Shown: positions 1-7,945, numbered from the stretch's first letter. The stretch is DNA of 51,376 nt from an uncultured Clostridia bacterium (GCA_944367535.1 CALVWQ010000013.1:1-51376), one strand, 5' to 3'. The notes: generated by a model from the letters alone, not told the origin. Numbers and translations are program-made.

Positions 1-1
1 C

Positions 2-70
2 GAAAAAGACAACAAGAACAACACGGAAAACCAAACCGAAAGCGCGGCGGCGCGGAGCCGTCCCCGCTGA
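2..70 (+). CDS. 3' end of a plus-strand reading frame cut by the left edge
   Basis: An open frame enters from the edge and encodes 22 residues ending at a TGA at 68-70. The tail is hydrophilic, rich in Asn, Glu, Ala and Arg, and has no recognisable motif. It may be the C-terminal tail of a real gene or chance open sequence. It converges on the truncated minus-strand gene whose stop is at 76-78. Confidence 0.2.
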   Translation, partial: EKDNKNNTENQTESAAARSRPR

Positions 71-75
71 ACCGC

Positions 76-279
76 TCAGGCGACGGCTGCCGCTTTTTCC
101 GCCCACGTGGTGGAAGCAAACCACCGTTCGTCTATCCCTCCCCGTTCGACTCCGAGCACATAGTAATCGTCGGGATGAAGTTTTATTCTTCTACCCGGAC
201 GACAGAAACTCCTCGACACCCACGTCGGTTTTAATCTTAATATCCCTTCTCCTTCTTTAAGAAAATCTTTGCCAGTCAT
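76..279 (-). pseudogene. Truncated N-terminus of a cupin-like (mannose-6-phosphate isomerase-like) protein
   Basis: A 67-residue frame starts at ATG 279 with an AAGGCGG-like ribosome site. The segment containing RRIKLHPDDYY and GGIDERW resembles, from memory, the N-terminus of an uncharacterised clostridial family of about 400 residues sometimes annotated as class I mannose-6-phosphate isomerase-like. Similarity stops after STTW and the frame closes within a few codons at a TGA, so about 85 percent of the protein would be missing. The missing part would lie beyond the left edge or has been deleted. It is transcribed away from the damaged PocR/AraC gene at 448, which may once have controlled it. 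The family assignment is tentative. Confidence 0.4.
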
Positions 280-411
280 ATATTACCGCCTTATTGATTT
301 TTGCGGAGCTTACTTTCCGTCCTCAAAAAAATTATATGACCGTTTTTCCGCAAGATATATAAGGTAAAGCGTCCAAAAACATTGTTTTTGTGACTTTTCG
401 GGTCTTTTTTA

Positions 412-441
412 TTGACAATAAGTTCACTTACCGTTTATTAT
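412..441 (+). promoter_or_regulatory. Sigma-A promoter of the PocR/AraC gene
   Basis: A consensus TTGACA at 412-417 is followed by an 18-nt spacer and TATTAT at 436-441. The first plausible ATG is at 448, seven bases after the -10 box, so the predicted transcription start coincides with the start codon. There is no ribosome site upstream of the ATG. The remaining gap at 280-411 shows a TATAAT on the minus strand (331-336) that could serve the truncated gene, and nothing else clear. Confidence 0.6.
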
Positions 442-447
442 TTTAAT

Positions 448-804
448 ATGATAGTAAAATTCGATAAAGAAAAGCTCGAAAATATCCTCGCGGATTTTTA
501 TAACCTTACGGGCACGCCCATAAGCGTGTTCGACGACGAATTTAAAAACATCGCGTTTTATCCTTTCAAAATGCAGGAATATTGCGCAAAAATACGCGAG
601 GACGAAATTCGAAGACAAAACTGCCTGCGCTCGGATATAGAGGCATGTAAAAAATGCGGAACTTTGAGAAAAAGCATGACTTATACATGCCATGCGAAAA
701 TTACGGAAGAGGCAGGTTTTGGAGATTACAACAATTTCATTCAGCAATTCAGAAAAAACACGGGAAGCACCCCTTTACAATTCAGAAAAAACAGGAACGG
801 TTAA
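448..804 (+). pseudogene. AraC-family regulator with PocR sensor, internally deleted
   Basis: This 118-residue product joins the first half of a PocR ligand-sensing domain (residues about 1-76) directly to the last helix of an AraC DNA-binding domain (residues about 80-118, with GFGDYNNFIQQF and TPLQFRK). The PocR part shows its typical Cys pattern (RRQNCLRSD, EACKKC, YTCHA). Full PocR-AraC regulators have roughly 270-300 residues. The second half of PocR and the first helix-turn-helix are absent, with the reading frame kept across the junction near 690-705. A start at TTG 412 is also open but lies inside the -35 element. The product cannot bind DNA in the usual way, so it is probably a deletion relic, unless the deletion is an assembly error. 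Confidence 0.7.
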
Positions 805-907
805 AGTTTTGCATGCGACATAAAAACTCGGTTTACCAAGGTAAAAGTCCGCTGTGTTTAGAAAAACACGCCTTGTCAATTTAACGAATTACGGAAAATA
901 CCGAAAA

Positions 908-939
908 GCGGCGCGCCGACTTTATAGTCGGCGCGCCGC
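908..939 (-). terminator. Terminator of the uronate operon
   Basis: A perfect 13-bp GC-rich stem (908-920 with 927-939) with a 6-nt loop is followed, on the minus strand, by TTTT. It lies about 50 nt after the last gene of the operon, which ends at 990. The rest of the gap 805-989 holds nothing else recognisable. Confidence 0.75.
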
Positions 940-989
940 CTCTTAAACAGAACAATACGATATAAAAACCGAAACCTTATAAAAGTTTG

Positions 990-1820
990 TCAGACTCCGC
1001 TGTACGCCGAAAATCCTCCGTCTATCGGGATAACCGTCCCCGTTACAAATCCGCTCGCATGCTCGTCGGAAAGCCAGAGGAGACATCCGATAAGGTCTTT
1101 TATCTCGCCGAATTTTTTCATGGGCGTGGCGTTGAGGATTTTACCCGTACGCGCGGTAGGATTACCGTCTTTATCGAATAACAGCGCCCTGTTCTGATTG
1201 GTAACGAAAAAGCCGGGCGCAATGGCGTTACACCTTATATTGCACGGAGCAAAATGAACCGCAAGCCACTGCGTGAAATTACTTATCCCCGCTTTGGCGG
1301 CGGAATAAGCAGGAATCTTAGTGAGCGGACGATAAGCGTTCATGCTCGAAATATTGAGTATGTTGCCGCCCGTTTTAATCATATCCGCCGCAAAGACCTG
1401 CGTGGTTAAAAAAGCGCTGGTGATGTTAAGGTCAAAAACAAACCTCAATCCGCTTTCCTCGATGGAAAAAAAGTCTTTTACGCCGACCGAATCGGGCGAC
1501 ATGGTTTCGTTATCCGTCGTCGCTTTCGGGTTATTTCCGCCCGCCCCGTTTATGAGATAATTCACCGCTCCGAACTTTTCGTTCACACATTTTTTCGCGG
1601 CGATAATACTTTCCTTATCGAGACAGTTACATTTTACTGCCAATGCGTTTTCGCCGATTTCTTCCGCATATTTTGCGGCGCTTTCATAGTTGATATCGAG
1701 AAGCGCGACTTTCGCGCCGCATTCTGCAAGCGCCTTTGCCATTTCGCTGCAAATGATTCCGCCTGCTCCCGTTATCGCCACAACCTTTTTACTTAAATCA
1801 ACCTTAAACGGTACGCTCAT
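990..1820 (-). CDS. uxuB: SDR-family D-mannonate oxidoreductase (fructuronate reductase type)
   Basis: A 276-residue cytoplasmic short-chain dehydrogenase. The cofactor loop reads TGAGGIICSEMA near residue 17. This replaces the usual GGIG with GGII and, as I recall it, is a variant of the Bacillus YjmF/UxuB branch. NGAGG follows at 91, the catalytic Ser is in NISSM at 157-160, and the YSAAK motif gives Tyr172 and Lys176. Expected reaction: fructuronate to mannonate with NADH. The start ATG overlaps the uxuA stop by 4 nt (ATGA), so the two are translationally coupled. That coupling is the main reason for choosing mannonate over other SDR substrates. A terminator lies at 908-939. Confidence 0.7.
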   Translation of the reverse strand: MSVPFKVDLSKKVVAITGAGGIICSEMAKALAECGAKVALLDINYESAAKYAEEIGENALAVKCNCLDKESIIAAKKCVNEKFGAVNYLINGAGGNNPKATTDNETMSPDSVGVKDFFSIEESGLRFVFDLNITSAFLTTQVFAADMIKTGGNILNISSMNAYRPLTKIPAYSAAKAGISNFTQWLAVHFAPCNIRCNAIAPGFFVTNQNRALLFDKDGNPTARTGKILNATPMKKFGEIKDLIGCLLWLSDEHASGFVTGTVIPIDGGFSAYSGV

Positions 1821-2863
1821 TTATTTTTCTCCTTTAAAATTTTTTCCGTCGCCTCAAAAAGTCCCGACAGATAACATGCTCCCATAGCTCTGTCGTAAAG
1901 TCCGTAACCGGGCTTTGCGCTTTCGCCCCAAACGTTCCTGCCGTGGTCGGGTCTCACATATCCGTCAAACCCGTTTTCGGCCAGAGCCCTTACTATCGCA
2001 TAAATATCTACGTTACCTTCCTGCGTCTGATGTCCGTTTTCATAAAAATCAGTATCGTTAGTGAACTTCAACTGTCTTAAATGCGCAAAATATATTCGTC
2101 CGGCGTATTTTGCCGCCATCTTCGGTAAATCGTTGAATCTGCCTGCTCCCAGACTTCCCGTGCAGAAGGTAATACCGTTATGCTTATCGGGTACCGCCGC
2201 AAAAAGCCTGTCGTAATCCTCCTCTCTTCCCACTATCCTCGGCAGTCCGAATATATCCCAAGGCGGATCGTCGGGATGTATTGCCATATTCACGTCCGCC
2301 TCGCCGCACGCAGGCATTATGGCGTTGAGGAAGTAGACGAGATTTTCAAAAAGTTCTTCGTGAGTCATACCATCGTATTCGGAGAGTAATTTTTGCAACT
2401 GATCGGGAGTATAACTCTCGTCCCAGCCGGGAAGCCTTAAATTATTCCTGTCCAGCCCGTAAAAATCGTCGTTACTGTACGAAAGAGACTCCGAACCGTC
2501 CTCGTGTTTATAGTGAAGATTCGTCCTGACCCAGTCGAAAACGGGCATGAAGTTATAACAAATGCACTTTACCCCAACCTTACCGCAGTTTATTATATTT
2601 TGCTTATACGCTTCTATATATTTATCGCGAGCGGGTTTGCCGAGCTTTATGTCTTCATGTACGGGAACGCTCTCTATAACTTCCATTTCAAGCCCCGCGT
2701 TTGCGGCAAGTTCTTTGAGCCTTAAAAGTTTTCCGATATCCCAAACTTCTCCCACGGGCACGTCGTAAACGGCGGTTACCACGCCGCTCATGCCCTGAAT
2801 CTGTTTTATATATGATAGCGGAATACAGTCTTTTTCACCGTACCATCTGATTGTCATTTTCAT
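1817..2863 (-). CDS. uxuA: Mannonate dehydratase
   Basis: A 348-residue TIM-barrel enzyme that converts D-mannonate to 2-keto-3-deoxygluconate in the hexuronate pathway. The family is recognisable from the N-terminal MTIRWYGEKDCIPLSYIKQI, then NFMPVFDWVRT near residue 108, a central histidine/aspartate metal site (NMAIHPDDPPWD and FCTGSLG) and the C-terminal GYVRPDHGR. The length is normal for the Firmicute form. Its start overlaps the stop of the upstream Gfo/Idh gene (ATGA) and its stop overlaps the SDR gene in the same way. No kdgK or kdgA is in the window, so later steps are encoded elsewhere. Confidence 0.93.
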   Translation of the reverse strand: MKMTIRWYGEKDCIPLSYIKQIQGMSGVVTAVYDVPVGEVWDIGKLLRLKELAANAGLEMEVIESVPVHEDIKLGKPARDKYIEAYKQNIINCGKVGVKCICYNFMPVFDWVRTNLHYKHEDGSESLSYSNDDFYGLDRNNLRLPGWDESYTPDQLQKLLSEYDGMTHEELFENLVYFLNAIMPACGEADVNMAIHPDDPPWDIFGLPRIVGREEDYDRLFAAVPDKHNGITFCTGSLGAGRFNDLPKMAAKYAGRIYFAHLRQLKFTNDTDFYENGHQTQEGNVDIYAIVRALAENGFDGYVRPDHGRNVWGESAKPGYGLYDRAMGACYLSGLFEATEKILKEKNK

Positions 2864-3816
2864 AGTTTTACAATCTCTCCTTTACTCTTATATATACCGA
2901 AAATCAGTTTCATGACTTTTCCGCCCTCTCCGGCGTCTATCGGGAATTTTCTGCCGCATTTAATACAGTCGTAGAAATCCGCAATCAAATCTTCGTGCCC
3001 CGTTCCGTAACATCTTTTTCCGAGTATGCGATTGTCCTTTTTAAAATCAATCAGCTCACCGTTCAGCATCACCGCGTCGGGCAGAATTTTAATATAATCT
3101 TTATCGGTTTTAAGTGTAATTTCGACGGGAAAATCCGTACTCCCGGTGTTTGTCGCGAAAAAACTGAATTTTCTGTCTCCCGAAAATACCGCCATGGCGG
3201 AGTCTTCCACTTCTATTATGTCTTTCAACATAAAATTACAGGTGTTTGCCGTAACTTCCGACGGCATACCGATAAACCATTGCATTAAGTCGAGCGTATG
3301 GAGCGCCTGATTTATCAGTACTCCGCCGCCCTCGGTCGACTTTTTGCCGTGCCAGGACGCTGATGCGTAATATTTTCTGTCCCTATGCCAATTGACTATT
3401 CCGAAGCCGTCTATTACGGGATTTATTTCGGTATACTTCTTCACGAACAGATTCGCGGCGTTATATCTGTTTTGTAAAACCAGTCCGAACTGAGCCGAAG
3501 AATGAAGAGCGGCTTCGGAAATCCTGCATACATCGTCTTCGGATATACACATCGGCTTTTCGCACAGGACGTTTATTCCGCGTTTAAGACATTCGACCGA
3601 CATATCCGCATGGAGATAATGAGGCGTGCATATATGCACCACGTCGGGTTTCTCCGATTCTATCATATCGATATAATCGCAATAACTGCGGCAGCCGAAC
3701 CCGGATAACTTAGAGGAGTCCGTATCGCAGACAGCCGCTATTTCAGCCCCTTGATTTTTTAAAACTTCCGCATGAACCCTGCCGATGACCCCGAACCCGA
3801 TTATAACGCTTTTCAT
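2860..3816 (-). CDS. Gfo/Idh/MocA-family dehydrogenase, short form
   Basis: A 318-residue NAD(P)-dependent sugar oxidoreductase. The Rossmann motif GFGVIG is at residues 8-13, CEKP is in the middle of the cofactor domain, and GGVLINQALHTLDLMQW is the typical catalytic-domain segment with its His and Asp. It starts 3 nt after the stop of the other Gfo/Idh gene and overlaps uxuA by 4 nt. The substrate is probably a sugar, glycoside or sugar acid oxidised at a ring hydroxyl. Neither gene shows which one. The two enzymes are paralogues sharing the INQ-x-x-H-x-LDL-x-QW signature, so they may act on successive or alternative substrates. Confidence 0.85.
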   Translation of the reverse strand: MKSVIIGFGVIGRVHAEVLKNQGAEIAAVCDTDSSKLSGFGCRSYCDYIDMIESEKPDVVHICTPHYLHADMSVECLKRGINVLCEKPMCISEDDVCRISEAALHSSAQFGLVLQNRYNAANLFVKKYTEINPVIDGFGIVNWHRDRKYYASASWHGKKSTEGGGVLINQALHTLDLMQWFIGMPSEVTANTCNFMLKDIIEVEDSAMAVFSGDRKFSFFATNTGSTDFPVEITLKTDKDYIKILPDAVMLNGELIDFKKDNRILGKRCYGTGHEDLIADFYDCIKCGRKFPIDAGEGGKVMKLIFGIYKSKGEIVKL

Positions 3817-3819
3817 AAG

Positions 3820-5004
3820 TTATTTTCCGCTTCCCGCGTAAGTATCAGAAGTATCCGCCACCGCGCTGTCGTCGGCATGTTTTTCAACGGATTTTTCTCT
3901 GTGTTTATTAAGTTCAGTTAAATATTCGTCGGGATTGACGGGAAGCAATACTTTTTCTCCGCCGTGCCAGCCCGAATATTCGATTGCGTTCATGAGTTCC
4001 ACGCCGTTTATGCCTTCTGTACCCTTCACGAACAAAGGCTCTTTTCCGAGCACGGCATTTGCAAAGTTATTTATTATCCCCGCGTGCTGTTCGTTTTTAC
4101 CGTCCGTAACGACCTCGGTAACGCTGCTTTTGACGACCGCGAAAGCCTCGTCGGAATTTTTGCACACTTCCGCGCTGTCCTCCTCGCAACGAGTATAAAA
4201 CAATCTGCCGTTTTCACAGGTAACACGCCCGCGCGTACCCGAAATTTCAAACCTGTTTATTCCCGGCGCCTCGCCCGTGGTCGTTATAAATACCCCGGTA
4301 GCGCCGTTATCGTATTCGAAATACGCGGTAACTTCGTCCTCCACTTCAATATCGTGCCATCTGCCGTATTTACAGAATCCGTTCACCGATACGGGCATTT
4401 TCCCAACGACCCACTGCACGAGGTCGAGCTGATGCGGACACTGGTTTATGAGTACTCCGCCGCCCTCACCTTTCCATGTGGCGCGCCAACTGCCCATATC
4501 ATAATAATGCTGCGTCCTGAACCAATCGGTTATAATCCAGTTTACTCTCTGAATTTCACCTATGCCGCCCTGCGCCACAATCTCTCGCATCTTTCTGTAA
4601 ACGCAATTTGTGCGTTGATTGAACATAATACCCATCAGCGCCTTGCTTTTTTCTGCGGCGGCATTCATCTCCGCAACCTGTTTCGCGTACACTCCCGCGG
4701 GTTTGTCGCAAAGAACGTTGATATCGCGTTTCAGACATTCAATCACTATTTCAGGGTGCTGATAATGCGGCGTCTCCACGAGCACGGCGTCGCAAAGTCC
4801 GCTGTCCAGCATTTCCTTATAATCGGTAAAATACTCTATACTTTTGTCTTGCAGCCGCGCTTTCACGTTCTTTATCTTTTCGGGGTTATTGTCGCAAAGT
4901 GCGCTTATATATCCGTTTTCGACTTTATCTTTTCCGAAAATATTGAATATATATGCGCTCCCCTGATTTCCCAGTCCTATGATTCCGAATCTTACCTTTT
5001 CCAT
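3820..5004 (-). CDS. Gfo/Idh/MocA-family dehydrogenase, long form
   Basis: A 394-residue NAD(P)-dependent sugar oxidoreductase with GIIGLGNQG near residue 8, CDKPAG near 97 and GGGVLINQCPHQLDLVQW. The ATG at 5004 is preferred over the TTG at 5022, because AGGTAG lies seven bases upstream and the protein then begins MEKVRFGIIG. It starts 7 nt after the stop of the isomerase/epimerase gene. The last 30 or so residues (from about HREKS) are polar and acidic and extend beyond the usual fold. The size and the Trp-rich loop fit the glycoside-oxidising branch of the family, but that is inference. Confidence 0.85.
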   Translation of the reverse strand: MEKVRFGIIGLGNQGSAYIFNIFGKDKVENGYISALCDNNPEKIKNVKARLQDKSIEYFTDYKEMLDSGLCDAVLVETPHYQHPEIVIECLKRDINVLCDKPAGVYAKQVAEMNAAAEKSKALMGIMFNQRTNCVYRKMREIVAQGGIGEIQRVNWIITDWFRTQHYYDMGSWRATWKGEGGGVLINQCPHQLDLVQWVVGKMPVSVNGFCKYGRWHDIEVEDEVTAYFEYDNGATGVFITTTGEAPGINRFEISGTRGRVTCENGRLFYTRCEEDSAEVCKNSDEAFAVVKSSVTEVVTDGKNEQHAGIINNFANAVLGKEPLFVKGTEGINGVELMNAIEYSGWHGGEKVLLPVNPDEYLTELNKHREKSVEKHADDSAVADTSDTYAGSGK

Positions 5005-5011
5005 AATCTTA

Positions 5012-5860
5012 CTACCTGACAAATTTATCTCCCGTTTCTTTATACCCTATTTTATTAAGAATGTTTTTGAGTGAAATCACCGCCGTATCGAAAGCGACGC
5101 CGTTTGACGGGAAAACAAACTTGTTTTTCATTTCGGTATTATCTATCTTCATATAACCTTCGAAAACCGCAAGATGCGGTTCGAGGGTAAGAACCTTATC
5201 ACCTTTTATCATGTCTGCCAACTCCTTTATTCTGCCGTCGCCGTATCCCGCGGGCACAAGTTCACCCGTCTCGGTGATGACGTCTTTTATATGAAAATAA
5301 TCGGCGCGGCCGTGCAATAAGGATAAAGTATGCTCCGCGCTTTCCCCGACTTGCAGGTAATTAGCAGGGTCGTATACCGATCTGATACCTTTTACGTTGT
5401 CCAGGATATCGACGTTTCGCTCGGCATTGTCGCCGTAAATATCCTTCTCGTTTTCATGATATAACGCGACTCCGTATTCACTGCCGATTCTGACCATTTT
5501 TGTAAGGTACGACAACACTTTCTCGCGTTCGTTATACGCGTTGTAGAAAGAAAATACCCTTATTTTATCGGTCCCGAGAATATTTGCAAGGCCGCAAACT
5601 CGTCTTACCGTTTCGGCATATTCCTGCCAATCGACATTTATATCGACTTTTCCGAGAGGCGAACCGACCGACCAGACTTTTATGCCGCTGTCGTCAAGTT
5701 GTCTTTTATATTCCGCGGCGGCGGATTCGGTAAAGTCCGCCACGTTCACCCCGTCCACCGTCCTTATTTCGATAAGGCTGATATTGTTTTTTTTCAGAGC
5801 CGCTATCTGTTCTCCGATGCTTTTTCCCGCCTCGTCTGCAAATGCGCAAAGTTTAATCAT
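5012..5860 (-). CDS. Sugar phosphate isomerase/epimerase-like TIM-barrel protein
   Basis: A 282-residue member of the xylose-isomerase-like TIM-barrel superfamily. The starting KLCAFADEAGKSIGEQI and the metal-site segments YHENEKDIYGD, YDPANYLQ, YFHIKDV and LEPHL match the usual Glu/Asp/His metal ligands in order. It is the first gene of a five-gene operon and has a good AAGGAAGT ribosome site. Proteins of this fold next to Gfo/Idh dehydrogenases can be epimerases, isomerases, or lyases acting on 3-keto-glycosides. The context does not decide between these. Confidence 0.8.
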   Translation of the reverse strand: MIKLCAFADEAGKSIGEQIAALKKNNISLIEIRTVDGVNVADFTESAAAEYKRQLDDSGIKVWSVGSPLGKVDINVDWQEYAETVRRVCGLANILGTDKIRVFSFYNAYNEREKVLSYLTKMVRIGSEYGVALYHENEKDIYGDNAERNVDILDNVKGIRSVYDPANYLQVGESAEHTLSLLHGRADYFHIKDVITETGELVPAGYGDGRIKELADMIKGDKVLTLEPHLAVFEGYMKIDNTEMKNKFVFPSNGVAFDTAVISLKNILNKIGYKETGDKFVR

Positions 5861-5888
5861 GCTGTTGACTTCCTTTATTTAATATGGT

Positions 5889-5955
5889 ATTATAATTATA
5901 GCACTATTTTATAATAAAAAAAGTGCTTTTATTATTTTATTTTTTATAAAATAGT
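5889..5955. promoter_or_regulatory. Divergent control region with 12-bp inverted repeat
   Basis: ACTATTTTATAA at 5903-5914 is repeated in inverted form at 5944-5955, 41 bp apart, between the AraC gene (5983, plus) and the uronate operon (5860, minus). Two overlapping TATAAT boxes for the minus operon lie at 5889-5894 and 5895-5900. The region where their -35 should be has no consensus and overlaps the first repeat, as expected for an activated promoter. The surroundings are AT-rich, so chance similarity is possible. Confidence 0.45.
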
Positions 5956-5982
5956 ATTATCTTAATATTATAAGGCGATAAT

Positions 5983-6723
5983 ATGCAACTGTTATATTAC
6001 AGGCACAATAAAAATAATCCTTGCCAGATTATCGACCGACGGAGAATATCTTTCAACGAACTTACTTTCATGCTCGAAGGCAGCATGGATTATTACGTCG
6101 ACGGTAACAAATATACTCTTTCTTCGGGAGACGCGATATTTATAAAATCGGGTTCGTTGAGACATCGTCCCATATCAACCGCCGTATGCGACTACGTGAG
6201 TTTCAACTTTACGGACGAACAAAATTCCGGCACCGACTTTCCTATACTTATAAACAATATCGTCAACGGTGAAATAAGGCATCTCATTTTCTGCGCGGAC
6301 GGATTTAAAGAAAAACAATACGAAAACGGCAACGCGCTGACCACACAGATACTGCTTTGCATAATCGATATAATGAAAGTTTTGCGAAGGCGAGACGAAG
6401 AAAGTCGTCTTGTTACCAAAATCAAAAAATATATATCCGAACATCTTGACCGTAAAATTACGCTTAAAGACATCGGAAACGCTACTTTTTTCTCCCCCGT
6501 CTACTGTGAAACGGTATTTAAAAAAGAAACCGGAATCCCCATCATCTCCTACGTAACCGATACAAAGATTGAGGAAGCTAAACTAATGCTATTGGAATAT
6601 CCCATGAGCATCAATAAAATAAGCGAAGCGCTCGGATTCGAAGACCTGAATTATTTTATAAGAGTATTCAAAAAAAAGACGGGTCTTACGCCTTTACGTT
6701 ACAGAAAGCAATTCTGCAAATAG
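5983..6723 (+). CDS. AraC-family regulator, divergent from the uronate operon
   Basis: A 246-residue regulator with an N-terminal cupin-type sensor (residues about 1-95; MDYYVDGNKYTLSSGDAIFI) and two C-terminal helix-turn-helix motifs (about 140-245; ITLKDIGNATFFSPVYCETVFKK cut to its core, then INKISEALGFEDLNYFIRVF and TGLTPLRYRK). The length is slightly short for the class. AAGGCG lies 5 nt before the ATG. It probably senses a sugar or uronate and controls the operon at 990-5860 through the inverted repeat in the 122-nt gap. Confidence 0.85.
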   Translation: MQLLYYRHNKNNPCQIIDRRRISFNELTFMLEGSMDYYVDGNKYTLSSGDAIFIKSGSLRHRPISTAVCDYVSFNFTDEQNSGTDFPILINNIVNGEIRHLIFCADGFKEKQYENGNALTTQILLCIIDIMKVLRRRDEESRLVTKIKKYISEHLDRKITLKDIGNATFFSPVYCETVFKKETGIPIISYVTDTKIEEAKLMLLEYPMSINKISEALGFEDLNYFIRVFKKKTGLTPLRYRKQFCK

Positions 6724-6785
6724 ACCGACGCTTTATTTCAAAGAATATATTCGGTATATAAAATTTATGTGTGAGCAATTTTTTT

Positions 6786-6822
6786 ATTTTAGCCGCGGGG
6801 ATAAATTCCCCGCGGCTAAAAT
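6786..6822. other. Perfect GC-rich hairpin between convergent genes
   Basis: AGCCGCGGGG at 6791-6800 pairs with 6808-6817, and the stem extends outward through ATTTT/AAAAT to about 15 bp with a 7-nt loop. It sits between the AraC gene (ends 6723) and the peptide gene (ends 6865). Both strands read T before the stem and A after it, which is the reverse of an intrinsic terminator, so I do not call it one with confidence. Nothing else is visible in 6724-6864. Confidence 0.5.
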
Positions 6823-6864
6823 CGCGTTATTCTTATCTTTAAAACCTTTGATTTTAATTTTATT

Positions 6865-7032
6865 TTACCGTAAATTCAGTTGTTCGAAAGGTATAGGCGG
6901 CAATTCATTGTCAAGTCCCGAAGTACAAACTATATCCTCGGAAGACAGAATGACCGAAATTTCTGCTCGAACAAATTTCTTTTTCATCGTAAGATTTTTA
7001 TTTTCGTTTTCTTTTCCGATAATGCCAAACAT
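6865..7032 (-). CDS. Small acidic peptide, surface-protein cassette, copy 1
   Basis: Encodes 55 residues from ATG 7032, behind a strong GGAGGG ribosome site that lies within the last codons of the preceding frame. An internal ATG at 6987 would give a 40-residue form beginning MKKK, the same start as the two sister peptides. Key motifs are EDIVCTSGLDNE and DNELPPIP. It starts 3 nt after the stop (7035-7037) of a broken surface-protein gene, the same arrangement as at 27771 and 38043. There is no transmembrane segment, signal peptide or recognisable fold. The gene is intact although its upstream partner is not, so it may be under selection or simply not yet decayed. Confidence 0.65.
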   Translation of the reverse strand: MFGIIGKENENKNLTMKKKFVRAEISVILSSEDIVCTSGLDNELPPIPFEQLNLR

Positions 7033-7034
7033 AT

Positions 7035-7649
7035 TTATCCCTCCGTTACAAAGTAATTATCCGCGGCAATCGAGTAAAGATATATCGCCTCGGCGACGTT
7101 TGCGAGATTTTTCTCCGCAGTGCCCGTACCCGCGTTTTTATGAAGTTCAAGCACGCGGCACACGTAAGACAAACCGCCATAACTAACGGTAAGAGTTCCC
7201 GACCCGTCGGAAATCTCGAATACGTTCATCTTGCATATGTTCCTTGCGCCTATATTATCGCAGGTAAGAGTATATTTATCACCTTCCGCAGTAGTTTAAT
7301 TAAAGACCGCGGAAACAGTTTCGCCGTTTACCTTGAATGAATAATCATCCGTATTTCTGCCCTCTGCGACAGTGAAATATAACTTTACAGACATAGTCGA
7401 GTCGAGCACGAGCGAACAGGAATCGATGCTTATTCCCTCTGCCGCGCCATTGCAGGCGCCTCTGTATTGTTCAAGATTAGAAACTTCTGTCGCAGCCATT
7501 TCATCCGTCTCATAGACTTCGGCTCCGCCAAAATATTCGCTCGCGGCAATACAATATCTTTCAAGACTCGAAGCAAGAGCGCAGGCACTTGACCCACCGA
7601 ACAATGTCCGCTTGCTTTTCTGTCTTTGATAAGGCGTTTTTCTTGGCAA
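7035..7649 (-). pseudogene. C-terminal remnant of a surface protein, interrupted by an in-frame TAA
   Basis: Two open stretches in one frame (7649-7296 and 7295-7035) are separated only by TAA at 7296-7298. Read through, they give a domain matching the C-terminus of the surface protein at 27906: SCSLVLDSTMSVKLYF against ATLVLESETSIYIYF, then a beta-rich segment, then AIYLYSIAADNYF against ALYAYNKQANIFF. No start codon with a ribosome site exists. The left partner is an out-of-frame GH78-like fragment. The whole is therefore a deletion relic that kept the end of the gene and the peptide gene behind it. The stop could be a sequencing error, but the missing N-terminus could not. Confidence 0.7.
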
Positions 7650-7945
7650 TAAAACTCAGACACAAATTTTTCTTTGAATTTTTCAGTGTCATACGGCATA
7701 CGCCATCTGACGTTCCCGCCGTCGTCTAATTCCTCACCGTAACGCAGAATAAGAGTTTTTCCTTTTTCTCCTCTTGCTTCCGCTTTTAAAAATCCCGCAA
7801 TTTCCCTGCCCAAATCAATTTTGATAATGCCGTTTTTTTCAGTCTCGACGGGGAAAAATTCATATTCGAGAAACGAAACATGGGATTTACTCAATTTATA
7901 CGGACAAAATTTTCTTATTTTAGCATTAGACCAATATCCGTCTAA
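7637..7945 (-). pseudogene. Fragment of a GH78-like (alpha-L-rhamnosidase-type) gene
   Basis: The frame reads LDGYWSNAKI from 7945, then IIKIDLGREIAGFLKAEA and LILRYGEELDDGGNVRWRM. This aligns with residues about 195-250 of the intact enzyme at 11113 (DMKEETVGFLELDF and ILIVYGEYLFGGQVRYL). Upstream, a TGA closes the frame and only CTG stands where a start might have been. Downstream, the match ends near CQEK and coding sense passes to another frame belonging to a surface protein. Only about 100 residues of a roughly 640-900 residue enzyme remain. The gap 7946-8063 is AT-rich with nothing recognisable. Confidence 0.6.

Noticed and set aside
3964-5019. A 351-codon open frame on the plus strand
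   Set aside because: It lies entirely opposite the Gfo/Idh gene, has no ribosome site or recognisable domain, and is rich in the residues produced by antisense reading of this codon usage.
6786-6822. Bidirectional terminator
   Set aside because: The hairpin is perfect but the T and A tracts are on the wrong sides for intrinsic termination on either strand, so it is listed only as a hairpin.
6865-7032. Precursor of a ribosomally made, modified peptide
   Set aside because: None of the three peptide loci has a radical-SAM, cyclodehydratase, lanthionine or dedicated protease/exporter gene nearby, so a modified-peptide pathway is not supported.
7296-7298. Possible stop-codon recoding in the surface-protein relic
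   Set aside because: The codon is TAA and the gene also lacks its N-terminus, so pseudogene decay is simpler. TGA and TAG act as normal stops in adjacent genes.
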